Below, piece after piece: positions 1 to 8,600 of a stretch of DNA of 12,871 nt (positions are counted from its first letter, which is position 1; each line of letters starts with the position of its first letter). The stretch covers positions 1-12,871 of the forward strand of contig CANJKY010000024.1 in assembly GCA_947474875.1 (NCBI GenBank), in the 5' to 3' direction. Source of the DNA: Gemmataceae bacterium (lineage in GTDB: Bacteria > Planctomycetota > Planctomycetia > Gemmatales > Gemmataceae). Under the pieces are notes generated by a model. That model did not search any database, had not been told where the DNA came from, and worked only from the letters and a program-made list of their open reading frames with translations. Made by a program: the position numbers and the translations under genes.

Positions 1-141
1 CTTCTCGGCCAGTTCGCGGGGGGCCGAGACCAGCTTCAGCCCGGTCAGCCGCAGCCCCTTCCGCTCGAACCGGGCGGTCAGGTCGCCGACCAGCCGCCGC
101 TGCACGGCGTCGGGTTTCAGCAGGATGAGCGTCTGTTGCAC
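1..141 (-). CDS. ndk: Nucleoside diphosphate kinase, N-terminal part (cut by window edge)
   Basis: The enzyme moves the terminal phosphate from ATP to other nucleoside diphosphates through a phosphohistidine intermediate, in the cytoplasm, balancing NTP and dNTP pools. The 47 visible codons read (M)QQTLILLKPDAVQRRLVGD and continue with an FERKGLRLTGLKLV stretch. This is the classic Ndk start: the first beta strand with the KPDAVQR signature, then the helix and the FERKG turn. The active-site histidine lies near residue 115-120 in this family and would be beyond position 1, so it cannot be checked. The start is GTG at 141; a GAGGA Shine-Dalgarno lies just upstream on the minus strand, and the nearest upstream ATG (175) is out of frame. 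It is transcribed divergently from the surface protein at 372. The family call is firm; completeness is unknown. Confidence 0.93.
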   Translation of the reverse strand, partial: MQQTLILLKPDAVQRRLVGDLTARFERKGLRLTGLKLVSAPRELAEK

Positions 142-371
142 GGCGGTGTCCTCGGTGGGAGTGATGTGAAGACATGGTGCGAACCGGGCCAACCCGCGGC
201 CAGTGCGGGACGAGCGTCTCTTCGGCCAGCTTGATCCGACACCCAACCGCTTTCGTAATCTGTACTTGCGTTTTTTCGCTTGTTTGTGTCCACCTCCGAC
301 GCCACACTTCAATTACTCTGATGCCCGGCTACGCGCTCTCCGCGTCCCGCCGGGCCATCAGGAGGATCAGC
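142..371. promoter_or_regulatory. Divergent intergenic region between ndk and the surface-protein gene
   Basis: These 230 bases separate two divergent starts and should hold both promoters. The stretch from about 249 to 320 is clearly more A/T-rich than the rest of the window, with a run of six T near 280 and an AATTACTCT segment near 311-319. TACTCT at 314-319 would be a possible -10 for the rightward gene, leaving a leader of about 52 nt. I see no convincing -35. On the minus strand several A/T-rich hexamers in the same stretch could serve ndk, but none stands out. The open frame from 174 through this region has no coding character and no ribosome site. Confidence 0.35.
360..366 (+). promoter_or_regulatory. 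Strong Shine-Dalgarno fixing the start at 372
   Basis: AGGAGGA lies 5 nt before the ATG at 372. It favours this start over the upstream in-frame ATGs at 174 and 321, which have no such site and would add a signal-less, low-complexity N-terminus. Confidence 0.75.
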
Positions 372-1769
372 ATGGTCGAGAAGTTCCTGGACTGGCTACG
401 AGTGAAGAAGAAGTCCACCCCGTACTCGGCGAAACTCCGGCTGGAGTCGCTCGAAGCGCGGGAGAACCCGGTGGTGGCGAACTACTGGCTGGGCGTCAAC
501 GGCGACTTCACCGACCCGCAGAACTGGAGCTACGACCTGCCGGAGGAGGAGCAGGACCTGTACTTCGTCGGCAACCTGGGCGGGCTGGGCGGCCCCGGCA
601 TCCCACTCCCGCCGGGGGCGGGCGTGAACGCCAGCACTACGTTCGTGGAGGGCGCCCACTTCCTGCCCCCGCCGTACGCCCCGCAGACGCACGACTTCCC
701 CAGCAAGTACGCCGGCATCCACATCCTCGACGGGTACTCCGGCACCCTCACCATGCCGTTCGACATCGAGTTCGGAAGCTATACGCAGGAGAGCGGGAAT
801 ACTTCCACCCCCGGCACGAACGTGACCGTCACCGGCGGCCTCTTCTGGACCGGCGGGATCATCAACACCTCCAGCACCGCCGGTGAACTCCGGTTGGAAG
901 GGGGACCCGGCGGCGTCATCGGCACCAACGCCAGCACAGTCAACTCTGGGTCGAAGATCGTGCTGAAGCAGAACGAGGCGGACATCGGCGCCAACGCTAC
1001 CATCCGTGGTACGCTCCACCTGCTGAACGGCGTCGGGATCGACGTGCTGACGGGGTGCCTCTTGCAATTGGGCGACGAGTTACCGGGTTCCAAGTCGGAG
1101 ACGATCAGCACCACCGGCACGGCGTCGGTGTTGGTCCGTGGCCAGGTCTACTCCATCGGTGGCGTCCTGAGCGACCTGGGCGTGCTGGTGGACGGCGGGC
1201 GTCTGACGGTCATGTGGGGCGGGCTGAAGGTGACCGGAATGGCGGAGACAAGCGCCGTGTCGGTCAAGATGACGAGTGGCGAAATCCGCATCTGGAACGA
1301 AGAAACGCTGGAAGCCACCTACGGGGTGCGGATGGAGGATGGCGAACTCCGCACGATGGGCGTGGACAACGGCATGATCGAACAGACGGCCACCATCGAC
1401 GGGACGCTCACCGTTTATGGCGGAAGTATCAAACTGGGCCAAGGCCTCATCGCCACGTTCACCACCCTTAAGGTGACCGACACTGTCAAACTGTACGGCG
1501 GCACCTTCTACACGGACGTCAACGTGCCGCAAAAAGCCCTCTTCGACAGGATCGAGACCGAAAAGACCATGGACTTCACGTCGTCGTTCAAGATCGACGT
1601 CACCGCGATGAACGGCCTTGCCAACACCGACGACATCTGGTGGGGCGTCCTCTACGCCCAAAACGGCTTCGTGGACGAAAACGTAGTTCCGGAGGTCACC
1701 GACCCGGCGAACTGGAAGACACCACGTCAGAGCAATGACCACAAGTCCTTGGCCGTGGAGAAGAAGTGA
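372..1769 (+). CDS. Planctomycete surface/exported protein with beta-strand repeats
   Basis: A 465-residue protein of unknown function, probably exported. Residues 1-21 are basic (KKK at 12-14) rather than a classical signal peptide. Residues 22-33 read LRLESLEARENP, the LExLExRxxP-type motif found near the N-terminus of many large planctomycete extracellular proteins. WLGVNGDFTDPQNWS (39-53) follows; W-x-G-x-x-GDF/W-x-x-x-x-NW blocks commonly open beta-helical, autotransporter-like passenger regions. From about residue 140 to 400 the protein is a run of short strands rich in G, T, V and N (for example TSGEIRIW, EDGELRTM, IDGTLTVYGG, KLYGGTFY), as expected for a right-handed beta-helix or beta-solenoid. 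A second TDPANW block lies at 443-448, near the C-terminus. I see no transmembrane helix or sorting tail. The start at 372 is set by its Shine-Dalgarno. Beta-helix is an inference from the repeat rhythm; the location is inferred from the N-terminal motif. Confidence 0.8.
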   Translation: MVEKFLDWLRVKKKSTPYSAKLRLESLEARENPVVANYWLGVNGDFTDPQNWSYDLPEEEQDLYFVGNLGGLGGPGIPLPPGAGVNASTTFVEGAHFLPPPYAPQTHDFPSKYAGIHILDGYSGTLTMPFDIEFGSYTQESGNTSTPGTNVTVTGGLFWTGGIINTSSTAGELRLEGGPGGVIGTNASTVNSGSKIVLKQNEADIGANATIRGTLHLLNGVGIDVLTGCLLQLGDELPGSKSETISTTGTASVLVRGQVYSIGGVLSDLGVLVDGGRLTVMWGGLKVTGMAETSAVSVKMTSGEIRIWNEETLEATYGVRMEDGELRTMGVDNGMIEQTATIDGTLTVYGGSIKLGQGLIATFTTLKVTDTVKLYGGTFYTDVNVPQKALFDRIETEKTMDFTSSFKIDVTAMNGLANTDDIWWGVLYAQNGFVDENVVPEVTDPANWKTPRQSNDHKSLAVEKK

Positions 1770-1797
1770 GGCCGACGGCTCCGACTGTTGCTCACAC

Positions 1798-1818
1798 GGG
1801 GTAGACTATGTTTACCCC
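1798..1818 (+). promoter_or_regulatory. Possible promoter within an inverted repeat upstream of the 1851 gene
   Basis: GGGGTA (1798-1803) and TACCCC (1813-1818) form a 6-bp inverted repeat, extendable to 8 bp with one G-T pair, around a short A/T-rich centre. TAGACT (1802-1807) fits a TAnnnT -10 box and would leave a leader of about 40 nt. No good -35 lies 16-18 nt upstream. The palindrome over the box could be an operator, a hairpin in the end of the preceding transcript, or chance. Confidence 0.3.
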
Positions 1819-1850
1819 ACTCGAACTTAAACCGCACGGGATTCATCGTC

Positions 1851-2462
1851 ATGACCCGACGCATTCCGTTCGCCGCTGTGTCCGCTCTTCTGGTGTTCGG
1901 GCTAGCGTCGCAAGCAGACCCGCCGTCAGGCGAGCCGAAACCGCCGAACAAGCTGACCCGCGAGGAGCTCAAGAAGTTGCGGGGGGAACCGCCGCCGTGG
2001 AAGGTGGACGGGCCGAATTACATCGCCGTCTCCCGCAAGTCGGGGACGGTGACGGCCGTGGGCAAGGAGTTCATCGAGGTGCGGGCGGTCGGGGAGACCG
2101 AGGCCAAGCGGTACCAGGCGCACGAGATCCTGTCCTCCGGCCGGATCATCTACTGGGAGACGGACGCCACGAGCTACCTGCTAGACGACGTGAAGGTCGG
2201 GGACGAGGTAATGGTCGGCACCGGCATCCTACGAGACACGAACTTCGCTATGTACCTGTCCATCGAACGGCGCCCGGGCGGCAAGATCCCCGCCTCGCGC
2301 AACCCATCTGAGCGTCGGCCCCATCACGAGTGGCTACAGGCCAGAATCGACTTCAAGGAGAAGGGCATCCCCATCCCGGAACACCTGCAAGACAAGTTCG
2401 AGCCGAAGCCAGTGAAAGCTCCGCCGACCGAGAAGTCGGAGAAGAAGGACGACAAGAAATAA
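1851..2462 (+). CDS. Small exported protein of unknown function with a beta-barrel-like core and charged tail
   Basis: A 203-residue protein I cannot assign to a named family. The N-terminus MTRRIPFAAVSALLVFGLAS followed by QA is a good Sec signal peptide, with cleavage likely near residue 22 before DPPSGEP. The mature N-terminus is proline- and lysine-rich. A compact domain follows: SGTVTAVGKEFIEV (64-77), then DDVKVGDEVMVG (112-123). This G-x-V-x-x-V ... VGDEV-x-V layout is common in small OB-like or barrel domains that coat or bind at the cell surface; the fold is my inference. The last 25 or so residues are highly charged (PTEKSEKKDDKK at the end), probably disordered. The start at 1851 is chosen because it begins the signal peptide; the in-frame ATG at 1788 would prepend 21 residues unlike a signal sequence. 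It lies about 80 nt after the surface protein on the same strand, but likely has its own promoter and a terminator after it. Confidence 0.75.
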   Translation: MTRRIPFAAVSALLVFGLASQADPPSGEPKPPNKLTREELKKLRGEPPPWKVDGPNYIAVSRKSGTVTAVGKEFIEVRAVGETEAKRYQAHEILSSGRIIYWETDATSYLLDDVKVGDEVMVGTGILRDTNFAMYLSIERRPGGKIPASRNPSERRPHHEWLQARIDFKEKGIPIPEHLQDKFEPKPVKAPPTEKSEKKDDKK

Positions 2463-2482
2463 CCGCGATGCCGTGTTCGTCG

Positions 2483-2521
2483 CGGGCGGGGGTCAGATGG
2501 CCCTCGCCCGTTCGCATTTCT
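2483..2521 (+). terminator. Likely intrinsic terminator after the 1851-2462 gene
   Basis: CGGGCGGGGG (2483-2492) pairs with CCCTCGCCCG (2501-2510) over 10 bp with one G-U pair and an 8-nt loop. A moderately T-rich stretch follows (TTCGCATTTCT, 2511-2521). It lies 20 nt after the stop at 2462. The T tract is broken, so termination may be incomplete. The rest of the gap to 2652 holds no gene I can support; GTGACA occurs twice at about 2549-2565, and a GGGTAGTGCAAT stretch at about 2596 might hold the promoter of the next gene. Confidence 0.5.
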
Positions 2522-2652
2522 AACCCCGCTCGCCGGTTCCCGTCGCCCCGTGACACCCCTGTGACAAATCTCCGCTGGCCCCACGTCGTCTGGTTGGGTA
2601 GTGCAATCCGTGTACGGCGGTGCGGCCGCCGGTCCCACTTCACAGGTGTACG

Positions 2653-5600
2653 ATGACTCGACGAACCGTGCTGGCGGGGGCGGTGCTGGCCGCCCTCGCG
2701 GGGGGGGTGGTCATGACCGGGCGGTCGTCGGCTGGCGACATCGGGTACATCGAAGACTTCGCCCTGGCGAAGGACCGCCCGGCCGCGCTGAAGCAGCTCA
2801 TCCCCGGCACGGACGATTACTACTACTACCACTGCCTGCACTACCTGAACACCGAGCAGTTCGAGAAGGTGGAGCCGCTCACCAGGCTGTGGCACGAGCG
2901 GCACAACCAGACCCCGCGGCTGACCGAAATCCAGACCCGGTACGCCCTGCTCACCTACGACAAGGACCCGAAGCGGACGATCGAGTACCTGCGGACCCGG
3001 CTGGGCACGCAGTTCAACCACCAGAAGGAGTCGGTCGGGGCCGAGGCCAGCCTGCCCACCGCCCTCGACCCGAAGCTCATCAACCGGGACACGCTGAAGG
3101 CCAGTTCGCTCGCCCGCTGGGGCAACCTGGACAACTTCGAGGACGCCTCCCTGGACTGGGTGGCGGGCGAACCGCTGAACTGGCAGAACCGCCGCCAGCT
3201 CATCACCCGGTTGCAACGGCCGGACGCCCCGAGCCTGGTGGACCTGATCGCCGCCGACCTGAAGGCCGAACACGCCCAGGCGTTCGGCTCGTACGCGATC
3301 CAGAAGCAGCTCACCATCCCGCAACTGGAAGCACTGCTCAAGCCGCACCCGATCCTGCTGAACGACGCGGCGTTCGTGGCGGCGTACATCACCAAGCTGC
3401 AACCCGGCGCGGACGACGACTGGAAGCGGGACCGCAAGCTGACGCGGGCGTACCTGGAGCGGCTCCAGACGTTCGTGGACCGGCTGGCCATGGTCCACAA
3501 CCCGCTCAAGGCGCACGTCTTGTACCACCGGCTGGCGTTCGATCGGGCGGAGGGCAAGTACGACGAGGCGCTGTTCCTGGCGTACCTGAAGCTGCCGCGG
3601 AACCAGGGGTACATGGCGAAGCGGCTGCTCGAAAGCCGCGAGGCCCGTGACTACCCCGCCCACCTGGGGGCTGATTACTCCGCCCTCACCCTGCTCCCGC
3701 CGATCGGCACCGACGAGCCGCTCGTCCGCAGCTACCTGGCCCACTTCCTCGCCGACGCCACCGGCACCTCCAAGTTCGAAGCCTATGTCAACGACGTGTA
3801 CCTGCGGCACCTGTTCGCCGAGACGAAGCTGACCCTGGGGCTGGGCGACGGCGAGAAGTGGGCGTCGCTCCTGCCGCCGGAGAGCCTGCAAGCGCTGAAG
3901 GAGCGGGTGGACATCGACTTCGCGTTCACCAACAAGTCCGATTTCGGGGTGGACGAGGTGGTCCGCATCGACCTGTTCGTGAAGAACGCCCCCACCCTGC
4001 TGGTGAAGGTGTTCGAGGTGAACACCACCAACTTCTACCGCACCCACCAGCGGGAGATCGACACCGACATCAACCTGGACGGGCTGGTGCCGAACGCCGA
4101 GTTCGCCATTTCCGGCGGGGGCGACCCGTTCCGCCGCACCCCGGTGTCGCTGTCGTTCCCGGACCCGGCCCGCAAGCTGACCATCCCCGAGCCGAACCGC
4201 CCCGGCGTGTACGTCATCGACCTGATCGGCGGCGGGAAGAGCAGTCGCGCGCTGGTCCGCAAGGGTTCGCTCCGGCCGCTCGTCGTCACCGGGTCGGCCG
4301 GGCAAGTGGTGAGCGTGGTGGACGAGAACAACAAGCCGGTGAATGATGCGAAGCTGTGGGTCGGCGGGCAGGAGTACGCCGCGGACAAGGACGGGGCGAT
4401 TCACGTGCCGTTCAGCACCAACCCCGGCCGGCGGCCGGTGGTCATCAGCCGCGGCGATTTCGCCAGCCTCGACTACCTCGACCACCAGCCGGAGCACTAC
4501 GCCTTCGTCGCCGGCATCCACGTCGACCGGGAGAGCCTGCTGATGCAGCGGGTGGCCCAACTGATCGTCCGCCCCGGCGTGACGCTGAACGGCAAGCCGG
4601 TGTCGGTGAAGCTGCTCGACGACGTGCGGATGCGGATCACCAGTACCGACCACGACGGCATCCCCACCTCCACCGAGGTGCCGGACTTCAAGCTGTTCGA
4701 GGACCGCGAGTCGACGCACGACTTCCGCGTCCCGCCCCGCACGGCCAGCCTGCATGTCGCCCTGACGGCCAAGGTGAAGTCACTCAGCACCGGCAAGACG
4801 ATCGACCTGGCGACCGGGCAATCGTTCCCGATCAACGGCATCGACCGGTCGGACAAGACCGAAGACCTGCACTTCGCCAGGTTCGGGACCGAGTACGTGA
4901 TCGAGTTGCTCGGCCGCACCGGGGAGGCCAAGCCGGACCGCCCGGTGCAACTGGCGATCAAGCACCGCGACTTCCGCGAGCCGGTCCACGTCACGCTGAA
5001 GACGGACGCCAAGGGGCGGTTGAACCTCGGCCGGCTGGCCGACATCACGAGCGTGACCGCCACCGGGCCGGAGGGTCTGTCCCGCGGGTGGAACCTGCAG
5101 ACCGACCGGCACACCTACCGGCAACTGGTCCATGCGAAGGCCGGTGACGCGGTGCGGCTGCCGTACCTGGGCGCCGCCGGCCAGCCGAGCCGGGACGAAC
5201 TCGCCCTGTTCGAGGTGAAGGGGAACGACATCCGGGCGGACCGGTTTGACGCCATCGCCGTGGCCGACGGGGTGATTGAACTGAAGGGCCTCGCCGCCGG
5301 CGACTACGACCTGTGGCTGAAGCGGAGCGGGGAGAAGATCCGCGTGCGGGTGGTGGACGGCACCATCGACCGGGGGTACGTCCTCGGCCGGCTGCGGCAC
5401 CTGCAACAGCCCGGCCTGCCGCCGGTGCAGATCGCGGCGCTGACGGCCGACGCCGAGAGCGTGACGGTGAAGCTGCGGGACTTCTCGAAGTTCGCCCGCG
5501 TCCACGTGTTCGCCACCCGCTACCAGCCGTACTTCTCGCCGTTCGACGACCTGGCGCGGATCCGTGACGCCGAACTCGCCGGGGTGTACCCAGGCCACGC

Positions 5601-8600
5601 CGACTCGGTGTACCTGACCGGGCGGAACATCGGCGACGAGTACCGGTACGTGCTTGAACGCCGGGACCAGAAGAAGTACCCCGGCAACATGCTCGCCCGG
5701 CCCGAACTGCTGCTCAACCCGTGGGCGGTGCGGACGACCGAGACCGGCGAGCAGTTGGCGCAGGCCGGCGATGCGTTCTCCGGCAAGGGCGCGTCCCGCC
5801 CGGCTGAGCCGGCGATGCCGCCGGGAGCGCCGCCGGCGCCGGCTAACGACCCGGCAAGGGTCGCGTTGCCGCCGAACGACCTGACGCCGAACCTCGACTT
5901 CCTGATGGACGCCTCGACCGTCGCCCTCAACCTGCTGCCGGATGAGAACGGTGTCATCACCCTGCCGCGGAAGGCGCTCGGCTCGCACTCGTGGGTGCAT
6001 GTGGTGGCGGTCGATCCGCTGAACACCACCTTCCGCAGCACCGCCCTGCCCGAGCAGCCGGCCCGGTTCGCCGACCTGCGGCTGGCCGTCGGCCTCGACC
6101 CGGCCAAGCACTTCACCCAGCAGAAGCAGGTGACGGTGCTGGACGCCGGGCAGGCGTTCACCCTGGACGACCCGGCCGGCAGCCGGTTCGAGGTGTACGA
6201 CAGCCTGGCCAAAGTCCACGGGCTGTACGCCACCCTGAGCAAGGACCCGAAGCTGACCGAGTTCGCGTTCGTCCTCCGCTGGCCGAAGCTGAAGGCCGAG
6301 GAGAAGCGGGAGTTGTACTCGAAGCACGCCTGCCACGAGCTGAACTACTTCCTGGCGCAGAAAGACCCGCAGTTCTTCGCCGCGGTGGTGAAGCCGTACC
6401 TGGCGAACAAGAAGGACAAGACGTTCCTCGACCTGTGGCTGCTGGACGCGGACGTGAGCCGGTTCGTCGAGCCGTGGCACTTCGACCGGCTGAACGTGCC
6501 CGAGCGGGTGCTGCTGGCGAAGCGGATCGACGGCGAGCCGGCCAAGACCGCCCGCCACCTGGCCGACCTGCTCAAACTGTTGCCGCCGACGCCGGACCGC
6601 GACCTGTACCTGTACGACGTGGCGGTGACGGCCACCGGCCTGGAGGCGGAGGTGGCCGGGCGGTTCCGCGCACCGGCCGGCGACCCGAAGCCGGTGCCGG
6701 CCAAGGAGGAGCACTTCGGGGTGCCGGCGGACAAGCCGATGCCCGGCGCACCTGGAGCCTCGGGCGGGTTCGGCGGCGGTGGCGGTCGCGGCGGCAAGAA
6801 CGGCGACAGCCAGAGGGAAGAGTTTGCGATGGATTCCCTGAAGAAGCTACAGGCTCGCGACGGGGAGGGCGACGAGCGGAAGAAAGAGGCGAAGGATAGG
6901 TTGCAGAAGGCCAACGACGACCTGGAGGGTGACAAGTCGAAGAAGCGGGAAGAACTGTACTTCGACGACGAAAAACTGCTCGGCGCCCGTCGCGCCGGAA
7001 TGCGTCAACTCTACCGCCGCATCGACCCAACGATGGAGTGGGCGGAGAACAACTACTACAAGCTGCCGATCCAGTCCCAGATCGCCGACCTGGTGCCGGT
7101 CAACCCGTTCTGGGCGGACTACGCCAAGCACGACGGCAAGGGCGGGTTCCTCACCCGGCACATCCCGGCGGCGTCGCGGAACTTCACCGAGATGATGTTC
7201 GCCCTGGCGGTGCTCGACCTGCCGTTCGAGCCGGCCAAGCACGACGTCACGTTCGACGGCGGGAAGATGACGTTCAAGCCGGGTGGCCGGGTGCTCGCGT
7301 TCCACGAGGAGGTGAAGGCGGCGGACGGGGCCGGCGGGCAACTGCCCATCCTGGTCAGCCAGAACTTCTACCGCAACGGCGCCCGGTTCCTCACGGTGAA
7401 CAACGAGCAGGTGGACAACTTCGTGTCCGGCGAGTTCGTCGCCCAGGTGGTGTACGGCTGCCAGGTGGTGGTGACGAACCCGACCTCGTCGCGGCAGAAG
7501 CTGAGCGTGCTGGTGCAGGTGCCGGTGGGGGCGATCGCGCTGTCTGGCGGGCGGTTCACCAAGGCCCACCAGCTCGACCTGGAGCCGTACCGCACCCACA
7601 CCATCGACTACCTGTTCTACTTCCCCACGCCGGGCACGTTCGCCCAGTTCCCGGTCCATGTGGCGAAGAGCGAACAGTTCGTGGCGGCGGCCAAGCCGGT
7701 GACGTTCACCGTGGTGGCGAAGCCGACCAAGATCGACACCACCACCTGGGATTATGTGTCACAGAACGGCAGCACCGACGACGTGCTGGCGTTCCTGAAC
7801 CGGGAGAACGTGCGGGCGCTGAACCTGGACAAGATCGCGTTCCGCATGAAGGACCGCGGGTTCTTCGAGGCGGTGGTGAAGCTGCTGCACGACCGGCACC
7901 TGTACCAGCCGACGCTGTACAGCTACGGGCTGTACCACGCCGACGTGGCCGTCGCCCGCCAGTTCCTGCTGCACGCCGACGCGCTGGTGAACGAGGCCGG
8001 CGGGCCGATCGAGTCGCCGCTGCTGGCGGTCGACCCGGTCGCCCGGCACACCTACGAGCACCTGGAGTACAAGCCGCTGGTGAACGCCCGCGCCCACGCC
8101 CTGGGTAAGCGGCGGCAGATCGTGAACGACCGCCAGCACTGGCAGTACCACAACCTGCTCAAGGTGCTGTCGTACCGCCGGACGCTCACCGACGACGACA
8201 CCCTGGCGGTGGTGTACCACCTGCTGCTGCAAGACCGCATCGACGAGGCGGCGGACGCCTTCGGGCGGGTACACCGCGACCGCATCGCCACCAAGATGCA
8301 GTACGACTACTGCGCCGCTTACCTGGAGATGTTCACCGACGACCCGCGAAAGGCCCGGTCCATCGCCATGCAGTACGTCAACCACCCGGTCGATCGGTGG
8401 CGGAACACGTTCCAGGCGGTGCTCAACCAGTTGGACGAGATCGAGGGCAAGGCGACCGCGGTGGCGGACAAGGACGACCAGGCCCAGAAGCAGGGGCAAC
8501 TGGCCGCCACCGAGCCGACCTTCGAGGCCGCGCTCGACGGCAAGACGCTGGTGGTGACGCACCAGAACCTGGAAACCGTGCGGGTGAACTACTACCCGAT

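Noticed and set aside
2353..4755. 800-codon open frame antisense to the giant gene
   Set aside because: Its product is rich in R, V, Q, G and H in the way typical of a G/C-rich complement of a real gene; no ribosome site, no domain, and the plus-strand protein is clearly real.
4780..6714. 644-codon open frame antisense to the giant gene
   Set aside because: Same reason: a shadow produced by third-position G/C bias, without motifs or a start signal.
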